Positions 53,370 through 62,391 of a stretch of 64,000 nucleotides of DNA are shown here, piece by piece. Within the stretch, counting starts at the first letter, position 1. Every line of letters begins with the position of its first letter. A program made the position numbers and the translations under genes. The notes below the pieces were generated by a model. The model did not search any database, had not been told where the DNA came from, and was given only the letters and a program-made list of their open reading frames with translations. The stretch comes from Anaerolinea thermophila (lineage in GTDB: Bacteria > Chloroflexota > Anaerolineae > Anaerolineales > Anaerolineaceae): assembly GCF_020723905.1 (NCBI RefSeq), contig NZ_DYHZ01000007.1, positions 105,839 through 169,838 of the forward strand, given 5' to 3'.

Positions 53370-54107
53370 ATGATACGCAAAGATTCGCCGCAAAGCGTGA
53401 TTGAATCCTACCGCCGGAAACAGCAAATGGGTCCCTTCATCGTGTGGGGACTGGCTGTGGTTCTGGTGGTGGTAGGAATCATCATTCTGGTGGTGTGGTT
53501 TACAGGTCAAAATCGCCCGGCGATAAGCCTGTTTGCCTCACCTACCCCCACGGCAACCCAGACATTGACTCCCACGCCAGTCACCCCCACTTCCACGCCT
53601 ACCATGACCCCCACGGAGACGCTCACCCCTACCATTACAGAAACTCCTACACCGCAGGGCCCGTTTGAGTACACCGTGCAGGAAGGGGATACCTGCTGGG
53701 ATATTGCTGTGAAGTTCGAAGCCGATCTGCTGGTCCTTCTTACACTCAATAATTTTGGCAATACCTGCCCGATTAAACCGGGTGACAAGATTCTGGTGCC
53801 CCTCAAAGGACAGGAATTGCCCACTGAGACTCCTCTGCCCACTGATCTGCCGCGTGGTCAAAAGATTGAGTACATTGTAAAGACCGGTGAGACGCTGGAT
53901 CTCATTGCCCGGCGGTTCAACAGTACGGTGGAAGCCATTCTCAAAGAAAATAAACTCACCGACGCCAATAAAATTTCTGCCGGTCAGAAACTGATCATTC
54001 CGGTGAACATCGTCACTCCCACTCCCACCCGCGCTCCCACGCGCACACCGACCGCTGGTGGTCCAACGGCAACACCGGTACCGCCGACGGCTACCGCAAC
54101 ACCTTGA
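53370..54107 (+). CDS. Membrane-anchored protein with two LysM domains
   Basis: 245 residues. A signal anchor (about 21-45, GPFIVWGLAVVLVVVGIIILVVWF) is followed by a Thr/Pro linker (about 56-95). First LysM: YTVQEGDTCWDIAVKFEADL ... NTCPIKPGDKILVP. Second LysM: YIVKTGETLDLIARRFNST ... DANKISAGQKLIIP. A 30-residue Thr/Pro tail ends the protein. LysM domains bind peptidoglycan glycans, so it should sit on the cell-wall face of the membrane. No catalytic domain is present. Confidence 0.85.
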   Translation: MIRKDSPQSVIESYRRKQQMGPFIVWGLAVVLVVVGIIILVVWFTGQNRPAISLFASPTPTATQTLTPTPVTPTSTPTMTPTETLTPTITETPTPQGPFEYTVQEGDTCWDIAVKFEADLLVLLTLNNFGNTCPIKPGDKILVPLKGQELPTETPLPTDLPRGQKIEYIVKTGETLDLIARRFNSTVEAILKENKLTDANKISAGQKLIIPVNIVTPTPTRAPTRTPTAGGPTATPVPPTATATP

Positions 54108-54132
54108 AAATGAACTCAGACGCATAGTCAGG

Positions 54133-54180
54133 GAGAAGGCTTAACCTGCCGCATTTACGGGTTGAGCCTTCTCTCCCTTT
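54133..54180 (+). terminator. Terminator after the LysM gene
   Basis: 14-bp stem GAGAAGGCTTAACC (54133-54146) with GGTTGAGCCTTCTC (54160-54173), one G-T pair, then TCCCTTT. It lies in the gap before the YraQ-type gene. Confidence 0.75.
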
Positions 54181-54190
54181 CCTTGACCCT

Positions 54191-55231
54191 ATGTTGATGC
54201 GTGCTTCCAAATCCTTCTTTCAGACTCTCCCATGGGCAGTGACCACCCTGCTGGTTTTTGCTGCGCTTCTGCGCTTTGGAGAGACAGCGCTGGGTGGATT
54301 GCCGGAAGGGTTGGCGAATCTTCTGGAAACCCTCTCAAATTTTTCGGCGGTTTTCCTTGGAATCTTTATTGAAGCCGTCCCCTTTTTGCTGCTGGGCACG
54401 CTGGCATCCGGGCTGGTCGAGGTGTTTATCTCACGGGAGGAACTGGTGCGCTGGATTCCTCAGCGCGGGGTGGGCTCTGCGCTTGCCGGAAGCCTGCTGG
54501 GGTTGTTCTTTCCCGTATGCGAATGCGGGGTAGTGCCGTTTGCTCGCCGCCTGGTGCGCAAAGGCTTACCCCTTTCGGCAGGAATCGCGCTTTTGCTTGC
54601 CGCGCCGGTGGTTAATCCCATCGTTATTGCCAGCACCCTTGCGGCATTTGGGGTGGGTCCTGTGTTTTGGGGCAGGCTGGCAGGGTCTCTCCTGATTGCT
54701 TTCATTACCGGGTGGATTTTTTCTCTGGCTCCCCCTCAGGAAGTATTGCGCGATCGTTCCGGGTTGCCCCTGCCGCCGGTTATGGCTTCTCTGGAGCCGA
54801 TTGCTGTTCCCCCGTTATCGCAACGATTCCGGCAGGTGCTTCTCATTGCCGCAGATGAATTTTTCGAGATGGGGCGCTTTCTTGTGCTGGGCGCATTGCT
54901 GGCGGCTTTCATGCAAACCTTCATCCCGCAGGGAGGATTACTTCTTCTGGGACAGGGAGCGGTGCTTTCGGTGTTTGTGATGATTGCGCTGGCGATTTTA
55001 CTCTCGGTATGCTCCACGGTAGATGCGTTTATTGCCCTGGCATTTACCGGAACCTTTACCACCGGTTCGATTCTGGCGTTTTTAGTGTTTGGTCCCATGG
55101 TGGATATCAAATCCACATTGATGTTTCTGCGGGTGTTCAAACCGCGCGCTGTTCTGTATCTGATCCTCCTGCCTTTTTTGATGACCGCCGTGTTGATGAT
55201 TGGTTTGAATCTTGCGGGAGTCTGGGGATGA
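54191..55231 (+). CDS. YraQ-type (DUF318) permease
   Basis: 346 residues with about eight membrane segments. The DUF318/YraQ signature [39 protein letters not shown], quoted by key block, and the mirrored [38 protein letters not shown] mark two inverted repeats. The Cys in CECG is invariant. The transported substrate is not established. It overlaps the next gene (ATGA), its usual partner family. Confidence 0.82.
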   Translation: MLMRASKSFFQTLPWAVTTLLVFAALLRFGETALGGLPEGLANLLETLSNFSAVFLGIFIEAVPFLLLGTLASGLVEVFISREELVRWIPQRGVGSALAGSLLGLFFPVCECGVVPFARRLVRKGLPLSAGIALLLAAPVVNPIVIASTLAAFGVGPVFWGRLAGSLLIAFITGWIFSLAPPQEVLRDRSGLPLPPVMASLEPIAVPPLSQRFRQVLLIAADEFFEMGRFLVLGALLAAFMQTFIPQGGLLLLGQGAVLSVFVMIALAILLSVCSTVDAFIALAFTGTFTTGSILAFLVFGPMVDIKSTLMFLRVFKPRAVLYLILLPFLMTAVLMIGLNLAGVWG

Positions 55232-55986
55232 AAGAGCGTACCACACGATCCTTTCAGGCGCTGATCATGGCAGGACTGGGGGCTTTCCTGTTATTTCAGG
55301 TAGTTAATGGGGGAATCACCTTCTACATTCACCAGCGTTTTGTCTGGCTGGTGGTGGTTGGTGCCATTCTTTTACTGGTGATTGCCCAGACGCTGTTTCA
55401 ATCCCGCTCCCAGATAAATGAGGATGATCCCCATGAACATTCTGATGGGGAAGACGATGACCATCACCATGTCCTAACGCCCGGCTGGGTGTTGTGGCTG
55501 ATGATCTTGCCGGTAATGATGGGGGTGCTGTTGCCCCAGCGCGCGCTTTCAGCGAGTGTGATTCAAAACAGGGGCATTCAAACAGGAGGAACGCTATCCT
55601 CGAACACTCAGGTGATCCAGGTGCAGGACATTCCGCCCGAACAGCGCACAGTGCTGGACTGGGTGCGCCTGTTCTCTCAAAGCGATACTCGTGCTCAGAT
55701 TAAGGGTCAACCTGTGGATGTGATCGGTTTTGTGTACCGCGATCCGCGTTTACCCGCCGGTCAGTTCATGGTGGCGCGTTTTACTCTGACCTGTTGCGTA
55801 GCCGATGCGTCCGCGCTGGCGTTGATTGTCTCCTGGGAAGATGCAGATTCCCTTGTAGAGAATCGCTGGGTGCGGGTGCGCGGCGTGTTGGATGAGACCC
55901 TTCTGGATGGTCACCCCGCGCCTCTGGTTCTGGCAAAGCAGGTGGAAGAAGTTCCTGAACCGTCTCAACCCTATCTGTATCCATGA
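55228..55986 (+). CDS. TIGR03943-type (YcgQ-like) partner of the permease
   Basis: 252 residues from the ATG at 55228. Two to three membrane segments ([57 protein letters not shown]) and a His/Asp loop ([15 protein letters not shown]) likely to bind metal. The C-terminal domain has [36 protein letters not shown] with an invariant-looking Cys pair. It is found as a pair with DUF318 permeases. It overlaps the next gene by 4 bp. Confidence 0.78.
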   Translation: MKERTTRSFQALIMAGLGAFLLFQVVNGGITFYIHQRFVWLVVVGAILLLVIAQTLFQSRSQINEDDPHEHSDGEDDDHHHVLTPGWVLWLMILPVMMGVLLPQRALSASVIQNRGIQTGGTLSSNTQVIQVQDIPPEQRTVLDWVRLFSQSDTRAQIKGQPVDVIGFVYRDPRLPAGQFMVARFTLTCCVADASALALIVSWEDADSLVENRWVRVRGVLDETLLDGHPAPLVLAKQVEEVPEPSQPYLYP

Positions 55987-57338
55987 ATCTCTCCCGTTTT
56001 GACCGTTTTGTTTGGATGATTCTGTCTGCCCTGCTTCTTGCTCTGGTGGGGATGGCCCTCGCCCTGCCGCTGCTGGGGCTTCCTGATCCTCAACCTGGCT
56101 GGGATGAGCAGGGGATTGGGGCGTATGGTCCGCTTTCGATTCAATTCCCCCGCGGGATTGATCCGGAAAGCGCCGAATCAGCCCTGTCCATCACCCCTTC
56201 TGTGGGTGGAGAGGTGAAATGGGTGGGCGAGCGTCTTCTCTTTTTCCCTTCTGTGCCGTTTCGTCAGTGGGTAACCTACACCCTCTCACTTCGGGAAGGG
56301 GTGCAAGCCAGAGATGGCAGAACGCTGAAGCATGGGCTGATCTGGACCTTTACGGTAAGGTCTCCTCTGCTGGCATATCTTGCTCCCAGCGCTTCGGCGG
56401 AGATCTGGGTTCAGGATCTGCTTACCGGAGAGTCCCATGCCCTGACCGACACCGGCGGACGGGTTTTTGATTACACTGTGGCGCCGGATGGCGAGACGCT
56501 GGTATATTCGGCATACAACATGCAGAAGGGGATGGATCTCTGGCAGGTACGCCGGGATGGCACCCAAAACCGGAAAATTCTGGACTGCGGTGCCGACTGG
56601 TGTCTCAACCCTGCCTTTCATCCACAGGGGACCATTCTGGCTTACAGCCGTCGTCTTGCTCCTCTTCAGGAGGGTGCGCAGCCAGGAGTACCGCGGGTCT
56701 GGTTGCTGGATTTGTCTGCCGGGACGACCCAACCGATCAGCCCCGATCCAAATATCAGCGGGTCGGAACCGCTTTGGGCACCCCGTTTCCGGCGTTTAAT
56801 CATGTGGGACGGCCTTTCCGGCGGGCTTCGTGGCGTGGATCTGGAGGCTCAACAGACTATCCTCATCCCTTCAGAGATGGGAATGAACGCTGTGTGGACG
56901 CCGGATGGAAACGCGCTTCTCTTTACCCGATTGATCATCGGTGAAACCACCGCATATGCCGGTGTGTACCGCTATGACTGGGATAAGCAAACCACTGAGA
57001 GCGTTTTGGGAGGCGAGCAATCTCCGTGGGATTATGGCGTTCCCGTATTTTCTCCCGACGGAAAATGGATGGCGGTTGGGGTTCGCGAGGTTCTGGGTAG
57101 TCCAGCCCGGCAGGTATGGCTTTTCCGTCCGGACGGCACGGCAGGTAATCCCATTCTTCAAGATGCGATGATTAATTTTTCATCTTTCCACTGGAATCCG
57201 CAGGGGGATGCTCTTGCGCTTCAGCAAATTACCTTAGGCAGTTCCTCTTCACGCCCGCAGATTGCGGTGTTGAATATAGACAGCCGATCTTTGAGAATTG
57301 TCGCAGAAGATGCCACTTTTCCGCAATGGGTGCCGTGA
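55983..57338 (+). CDS. Exported Ig-like/TolB-type propeller protein
   Basis: 451 residues. A signal anchor (about 10-32) is followed by an SbsA-like Ig domain (about 45-128: GPLSIQFPRGIDPESAESALSITP ... WVTYTLSLREGVQARDGRTL). A beta propeller follows with repeats such as VAPDGETLVYSA, FHPQGTILAYSR, WTPDGNALLFTR and FSPDGKWMAVGV. It has no catalytic motif and probably mediates binding or display outside the cell. It is co-transcribed with the permease pair. Confidence 0.75.
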   Translation: MNLSRFDRFVWMILSALLLALVGMALALPLLGLPDPQPGWDEQGIGAYGPLSIQFPRGIDPESAESALSITPSVGGEVKWVGERLLFFPSVPFRQWVTYTLSLREGVQARDGRTLKHGLIWTFTVRSPLLAYLAPSASAEIWVQDLLTGESHALTDTGGRVFDYTVAPDGETLVYSAYNMQKGMDLWQVRRDGTQNRKILDCGADWCLNPAFHPQGTILAYSRRLAPLQEGAQPGVPRVWLLDLSAGTTQPISPDPNISGSEPLWAPRFRRLIMWDGLSGGLRGVDLEAQQTILIPSEMGMNAVWTPDGNALLFTRLIIGETTAYAGVYRYDWDKQTTESVLGGEQSPWDYGVPVFSPDGKWMAVGVREVLGSPARQVWLFRPDGTAGNPILQDAMINFSSFHWNPQGDALALQQITLGSSSSRPQIAVLNIDSRSLRIVAEDATFPQWVP

Positions 57339-57339
57339 T

Positions 57340-58479
57340 TTACCCGTCAAGGGATAACACCTGTTCGATTTCTTCTCGCACGACCGCATCACCTTCTTCT
57401 TTCAACCGTTGAGAGAGAAATTCCCGCACCCGTTGAGAAGAATACTGCCCCAGTGCCCACACAGCGTGTTGACGCACCAGCGGTTCCGGGTCTTCGGTGA
57501 TGCCTGTCATCAATGCCGGGATGGCGCGTTCGTCCTGTGCATTTCCGAGGGCAATTGCCACGTTGCGTAAATACCCGCGCCGGCGCGGACGTTGAATGGG
57601 GCTGTTTTTGAATTTGCGGTTGAAACCGATCGGGTCGAGGAGCATTTCTTCAGCCAGATCCGGCTCCGGGACGCCTTCTCGAGGATAAAAAGCGGGGTAA
57701 GGCTCGGCATTCCCAAAGCGCACATTCCAGGGGCACACCTGCTGGCAGACATCGCACCCAAATATCCAGTTTCCCATTTTTTCGCGCAATTCCACTGGAA
57801 TACTGCCCTTGTTTTCAATGGTGAGGTAAGAAATACACCGGCTGGCGTCCAGGGTGCGATCCGGGCGAATGCACTGGGTTGGGCAGGCATCTATACAACG
57901 GGTGCATGTGCCACAGTGATCGGTACTGAACGGCGGGTCTGCTTCGAGGTCTAACTCCAGAAAAATCTCTCCCAGTAAAAAGAACGAGCCTTTGCGGGGG
58001 TGGTTCAGGCAGGTGTTTTTTCCAATCCATCCCAGTCCTGCCCGACTGGCAAGATCACGCTCCAGCACAGGACCGGTATCGGTGTACCATTTAGCCTGCG
58101 GGGTGGACCCAAGTTTTTGGGTAAGCCATTCCATAAAATCCTGAAACAAACGTGGAAAAACCAGATGATAATCTTCCCCCCAGGCATACGAGGCAATCCG
58201 CCCTTTCATGGAAGACTTTTCCGAATCGCTGGCTGGTTTGGGTTGAGCAATCGGCAGGGCAACCAGCACAACCGAACGCGCCGAAGGCAGAATATCCCGG
58301 GGGTTTTCCCGCAAGGCTCGGGCGCGCTCGGTTTCCAGATAACTCATGCTGCCGTGTAACCCCGCTTCCACCCATTGGACATATTGAAGGTAATGGGGGG
58401 GAGATTCCAGATGGGTGATGCCCACCCCGCTTGCCCCGCGCTCCAGGAAAAATTGTTTGATTTGTGATTCGAGGCTCAT
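57340..58479 (-). CDS. queG: Epoxyqueuosine reductase QueG with HEAT-repeat tail
   Basis: 379 residues. Last step of queuosine synthesis in tRNA, using cobalamin and two [4Fe-4S] clusters. AGLHGSMSYL, the YTDTGPVLERDLASRAGLGWIGKNT block, then CGTCTRCIDACPTQCI and IFGCDVCQQVCPWN (8 cluster Cys) are definitive. The C-terminus has a HEAT/PBS-type repeat region (ALGNAQDERAIPALMTGI, LVRQHAVWALGQYSS) present in many QueG proteins. Its cobalamin need fits the B12-dependent nrdJ in this genome. Confidence 0.96.
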   Translation of the reverse strand: MSLESQIKQFFLERGASGVGITHLESPPHYLQYVQWVEAGLHGSMSYLETERARALRENPRDILPSARSVVLVALPIAQPKPASDSEKSSMKGRIASYAWGEDYHLVFPRLFQDFMEWLTQKLGSTPQAKWYTDTGPVLERDLASRAGLGWIGKNTCLNHPRKGSFFLLGEIFLELDLEADPPFSTDHCGTCTRCIDACPTQCIRPDRTLDASRCISYLTIENKGSIPVELREKMGNWIFGCDVCQQVCPWNVRFGNAEPYPAFYPREGVPEPDLAEEMLLDPIGFNRKFKNSPIQRPRRRGYLRNVAIALGNAQDERAIPALMTGITEDPEPLVRQHAVWALGQYSSQRVREFLSQRLKEEGDAVVREEIEQVLSLDG

Positions 58480-58493
58480 GTTTTCAGTATAAC

Positions 58494-58525
58494 AAAAAAG
58501 CGTCCTCCGGTTGGAGAACGCTTTT
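58494..58525 (-). terminator. Terminator of the secreted-protein operon
   Basis: Read leftward: AAAAGCGT-T-CTCC, loop AACC, GGAG-G-ACGCTTTT, then T-rich. Two helices of 8 and 4 bp are separated by one mismatch. It lies between the NBR1-Ig lipoprotein and queG. Confidence 0.8.
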
Positions 58526-58545
58526 CTATGGCTGTCTGGAAATTC

Positions 58546-59226
58546 TTACTCGATCACTTCAATGGACAGGAAGACCGAGTAGAAGTTCACTCCCTGATCA
58601 TTGGTCAGCACCCAGATGGTGTTGGTTTTCCCGGTCTTGTCGGGGGCGGTCAGTTCAAAGACGATTTCCACTGTATCTTTGGGTTTAACCTCTTTGGTCA
58701 GGTTGAGGTCATTAGGACTGCCCATTTTGTCCCCGGCGTAATACCGGAAGGTGTACTTGGTAGTCCAGGTGGTGGTTCCCACGTTCTTCAGCACGTACTT
58801 GACGAGGAATTTCTCGCCTTTTTTGATTTGCGTCCCGTCGGCGGGCGATTGCGATACCCATTCGGCTTTGTCACCGCTGGTTTGAGCAGGTGGTGCGGCT
58901 ACTGTGTTTGTGGGAAGGGGTGTTAAACCCGCCGGACCGGTAGGAGAGGGCTGAGGTGTCCCTGCCCCGGGCGTTCCGGTGATTTCAGGTGTCGGTGTGG
59001 GTGGAATCATTGTAGGGGTGGGGGTAAAAGTTGGTGGTAAGGGGGTAGGGGAAGGTTGGGCAGCCTGTGTTTGGGCAATTCCCGCCGCGACCGTTTGCGC
59101 TGCCTGGGTATAAACTGCATTGGCATCCAGAGTCGGGGCGGCAGGGGTGGCTTGCTGACAGGCAACCAGCCCCAGGGTCGCCAGCAGCAGCACTGCAAAG
59201 CCCGCGATGATTTGCTTTTTCAACAT
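58546..59226 (-). CDS. Lipoprotein with NBR1-type Ig-like domain
   Basis: 226 residues from the ATG at 59226, which has GGAGG 8 nt upstream. Signal peptide with lipobox LGLVAC. A long Thr/Pro/Ala linker (about 30-115) follows. The C-terminal ~100 residues match the NBR1 Ig-like domain: SQSPADGTQIKKGEKFLVKYVLKNVGTTTWTTKYTF, quoted by key block. This domain is common in exported proteins of Chloroflexota. It probably binds a partner at the cell surface; no enzyme activity is expected. Confidence 0.8.
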   Translation of the reverse strand: MLKKQIIAGFAVLLLATLGLVACQQATPAAPTLDANAVYTQAAQTVAAGIAQTQAAQPSPTPLPPTFTPTPTMIPPTPTPEITGTPGAGTPQPSPTGPAGLTPLPTNTVAAPPAQTSGDKAEWVSQSPADGTQIKKGEKFLVKYVLKNVGTTTWTTKYTFRYYAGDKMGSPNDLNLTKEVKPKDTVEIVFELTAPDKTGKTNTIWVLTNDQGVNFYSVFLSIEVIE

Positions 59227-59285
59227 ACGTACGTCCTCCATTTAAAATTCACAGGGCTGAATTGTCTTACCGGTGAGGGGAATTG

Positions 59286-60395
59286 TCAAGGGTTGAACGG
59301 TTCCAGCAAGTCATCTACGTCCGGGACAGGGAGACTATCGTCCTGAAAGCCATCTTCTCCCCGGAAGGTAAAGTAAGTTACCCGTCCGGGCAGAATGGTC
59401 ATATTGCGGGTGAAGCGTTCTCCCAGATATTCGATGATGACCTCATAATCCCCGGCGGGAAGGTCACTCAAAACCAGGTTTTCCCGGTAATACGGGTCGC
59501 TGTTGACTGCCGATTTTCCGTAAGACCTCACCGTCCATTTCTGATTCGTTTTCCAACTGCGTACAATGACATCCTGTTCGGTAAGCAGGGAACCGTTGGT
59601 GTTGCGGAGTTGCCCTACCAGCACTCCCCATCCGATAGGGGGCGAAAGCCAGAGTTCAGGATTGAGGGTGGTAAAGTAACTGTTGCGGTCGGTGCGCACT
59701 TCGAAGTGCAGATGAGGGCCGGTTGTCAAACCGGTCACACCCACCCAGCCCAGTACATCTCCTTGCTGGACAATTTGCCCATTGACCACATTTAACCGTT
59801 CCATGTGAGCGTACACGGTGTAAAGCCGTTGTCCCTGCCAGCCAAAATCATGGCGGATAGTGACTGCCAGCCCGTAGGGGTCGTTGGGGTTGTTCTGTCC
59901 GTAGTACAGCCCGTACCCCGCCCAGACTACTCGCCCACTGCCTGCCGCCAGAACCGGTGTAAAACGCGGCGCGGGGATATCCACGCCGGTGTGGACGATT
60001 TCCGAACTGAAGAAAATGCCTCCATAGCGATAGTCGGCCACGGGCCAGTTGACTTCATCGGCGGCAATGGGGCGGGTGAAGTAAAAATGATCGTATGGGC
60101 CCGGAGCCCAGGGAACCTCATAAAGGGGCGGGCGCCAAGCGGAGCGCGGCGGAGGTGGGGGCGTGGGAAAGGTAAACCGCACCGGATCGCTCGCTTCCTG
60201 CGTTTGAGAGGGATTGATGGACAGGTTTTCACCCGGTTGTTCACCAGAATCAGTGAATTGTGTCTCCTGTCCGGCATGGGCAGGTTCAGCAGCAGGGACT
60301 TCCAGATTGGGGTTATATGTACCCGTGCAGGCACTCAACAATGCGAGTGCCAGAAGAAACAGGAAAGCAGAGAATCGGCGGTCAGACAGGCTCAT
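59286..60395 (-). CDS. M23 (LytM-type) peptidase lipoprotein
   Basis: 369 residues from the ATG at 60395, which overlaps the upstream stop as ATGA. Lipobox LLSAC. The M23 domain has TGVDIPAPR, with VNGQIVQQGDVLGWVGVTGL and HLHFEVRTDRN carrying the zinc ligands and catalytic His. A C-terminal domain (about 280-365) looks like a beta sandwich (LPAGDYEVIIEYLGERFTRNMTIL). It probably cleaves or binds peptidoglycan cross-bridges. Confidence 0.85.
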   Translation of the reverse strand: MSLSDRRFSAFLFLLALALLSACTGTYNPNLEVPAAEPAHAGQETQFTDSGEQPGENLSINPSQTQEASDPVRFTFPTPPPPPRSAWRPPLYEVPWAPGPYDHFYFTRPIAADEVNWPVADYRYGGIFFSSEIVHTGVDIPAPRFTPVLAAGSGRVVWAGYGLYYGQNNPNDPYGLAVTIRHDFGWQGQRLYTVYAHMERLNVVNGQIVQQGDVLGWVGVTGLTTGPHLHFEVRTDRNSYFTTLNPELWLSPPIGWGVLVGQLRNTNGSLLTEQDVIVRSWKTNQKWTVRSYGKSAVNSDPYYRENLVLSDLPAGDYEVIIEYLGERFTRNMTILPGRVTYFTFRGEDGFQDDSLPVPDVDDLLEPFNP

Positions 60396-62323
60396 GGTTT
60401 TGGAGTTGCCGAGGGGGTAAGGGTACGGGTTGGTGTCCGCGTGAAGGTGGGCGTTCGGGTGGGACGCGGGGTTGCTGTGGGTGGAAGTGTGAAGGTTGGC
60501 GTATTCGTATAGGTTGGCATGGAGGTGGGTGTTGCCAGCGCTTCCGGCGGATAAATCTCCTTCATCGCGCTCCACCAGTCCAGGCCATCACGGATGACGA
60601 ATTGATTGAAGCGAATACCCGGGTAGAACGAACGCCAGTTGGGTTGGGCGGGCAGGCGCTCCCACCGGTAGGATTGCGCCAGTTCGGTTAAATCCACCCA
60701 GTAACCTGAAGGCGGTGAAGAAAGCCTGCCTCCCGCCTCGTAAGCAGCCGGGTCGCCCGTGTAGCGGGCTTGCAGATCCCAGACAGGCTCTCGCAGGGGA
60801 ATACCCATCGAGCCGTCCTGTAGGCGTGTCTTGAGGTACAAACGCCAGTAGGTTTGCCCTTCAAAGTCTTCCCGAACCACCGCCATCCATCCGGCGTTCA
60901 TGATCAGTGGGTTCAGCGCAAAGGCTCTTCCCGTATATAGCCAGTTTTCATACATGGAAGGTTCATAGGGCGTTGTCAGCGGTACGTAGGCGTTTTCAAG
61001 GCTGGCAAGCACATCCCAGCCCGATTCCCGCGCCGCACGCAGACGTAGACCTTGATAGGCTTCATCCACTGCATCATGGATTTTTGCCACCGGGGCGCTG
61101 ATGTCCGCCAGGTCCACCATGGTTTTCCGTCCTGCCGGTTCGACGAGAGAGACTGCAGGCTGAGTGAGGGGGGCGACAGGGGCAATATCCCCCTGTTGAA
61201 TGGCTTCCCAAAGCCAGCCCGTTAATGGACCGGACTTCCACACAAGCCCGAAGACCTTTCCCGGAATTTCTTCTGGTGGAATCAGGCGTTGCAGCGAGCC
61301 CCGCAGAGAGACCAGCAGGGTATGCTGATTGGGCTGTTCCAGAGCGGTGAACAACCATTGTCCATCGGGAGACCAGGCAACGTCATCGCCAAACCCTGCC
61401 GTAAACGCAGGGTCCTGAGGATTCTGGGAATCCCAGGTCAGGATGCGATGCTCGCTATCCTGCCTGGCAGCGTAAGCCAGAAAGCGTCCATCTTTTGACC
61501 ATACGGGGTTTAAATCGCTGGATCGTGGATTGCGGCTGATGTTGATAAACCGTTCCTCAGGTTTGTCTAAATTGGCAAGCCAGATTTCCGCATCCCCCGT
61601 GCGTGTGGAGACAAAGGCGATGGTTCGTCCCCCCGGAGACCATGCCGGATCGCAGTCTGCGGCAGGGTCATCGGTCAGTTGAATGGGAGGCTGGGAGAGA
61701 TCGTTCAATGACTGAAGATAAATATCCAACTGGTCCTCGCGGTAGGCTTCGTACGCCAGCCACTGTCCATCTGGTGACCAGGACGGGGCGCCTTCGTACT
61801 CTGGCGATTGGGTGATTGGCTGAAGGTCTCCGCTGGTCAAATCAAGAATGAAGAGATCCCAAAAGCCGTTTTGATGGGAGGTAAATGCCAGGCGGTTTCC
61901 ATCGGGACTCAATGCCGGGTGCATCTCGTCCCATTGCGTGTGAGTGATGCGCGTTGGGGGAAGATACTCTGGATGATACGCAAACAGATGAATGCGTTCT
62001 CCATCGCGCATGAAGAACAACAACACCCCTTCCTCCTGCAGGGTACGCTGGCGGTCTGGATTCAAAAGGGAAAGAGGAATGGGGGTGATGGTGGGGGTAA
62101 GGGTGACTTCAGGTTGAGCGGGTTGGGTGCCGGTGGGTTGGGATGAAATGTCGAAGGTGGGCAGGAAAAATGTGGGTGAGATGCCAGGCATCGTTGGGGC
62201 GTTTTGAATGCGCTCCAGCACATTGGGCCAACCCAGCCACGACAGCGCGGCAATGTTCAGTCCAATCAGGAATACCACAATTCCAAATACCAGAGCCAGA
62301 GTTAAACGCGAGTTGGATTTCAT
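60392..62323 (-). CDS. Exported TolB-like propeller protein with Thr/Pro tail
   Basis: 643 residues. A signal anchor (about 8-30) is followed by a Thr/Pro linker and a beta propeller with repeats LSPDGNRLAFTS, WSPDGQWLAYEA, WSPGGRTIAFVS, WSKDGRFLAYAA and WSPDGQWLFTAL. The second half (about 400-590) is a distinct region (VAKIHDAVDEAYQGLRLRAARESGWDVLASLENAYVPL, quoted by key block) that I do not recognise. A 50-residue Thr/Pro tail ends the protein. It is coupled by ATGA to an M23 peptidase. Confidence 0.75.
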   Translation of the reverse strand: MKSNSRLTLALVFGIVVFLIGLNIAALSWLGWPNVLERIQNAPTMPGISPTFFLPTFDISSQPTGTQPAQPEVTLTPTITPIPLSLLNPDRQRTLQEEGVLLFFMRDGERIHLFAYHPEYLPPTRITHTQWDEMHPALSPDGNRLAFTSHQNGFWDLFILDLTSGDLQPITQSPEYEGAPSWSPDGQWLAYEAYREDQLDIYLQSLNDLSQPPIQLTDDPAADCDPAWSPGGRTIAFVSTRTGDAEIWLANLDKPEERFINISRNPRSSDLNPVWSKDGRFLAYAARQDSEHRILTWDSQNPQDPAFTAGFGDDVAWSPDGQWLFTALEQPNQHTLLVSLRGSLQRLIPPEEIPGKVFGLVWKSGPLTGWLWEAIQQGDIAPVAPLTQPAVSLVEPAGRKTMVDLADISAPVAKIHDAVDEAYQGLRLRAARESGWDVLASLENAYVPLTTPYEPSMYENWLYTGRAFALNPLIMNAGWMAVVREDFEGQTYWRLYLKTRLQDGSMGIPLREPVWDLQARYTGDPAAYEAGGRLSSPPSGYWVDLTELAQSYRWERLPAQPNWRSFYPGIRFNQFVIRDGLDWWSAMKEIYPPEALATPTSMPTYTNTPTFTLPPTATPRPTRTPTFTRTPTRTLTPSATPKP

Positions 62324-62391
62324 GGGTGACCTGGGAACATTTTAGCATGAAACAGGGGGTGGCAGGAGAACTTGCAAAGTCACCGAAAGGT

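Noticed and set aside
53520-54100. CRISPR-like or tandem repeat from the LysM gene linkers
   Set aside because: The repetition is short degenerate Thr-Pro codon sequence inside a coding frame, with no repeat-spacer regularity.
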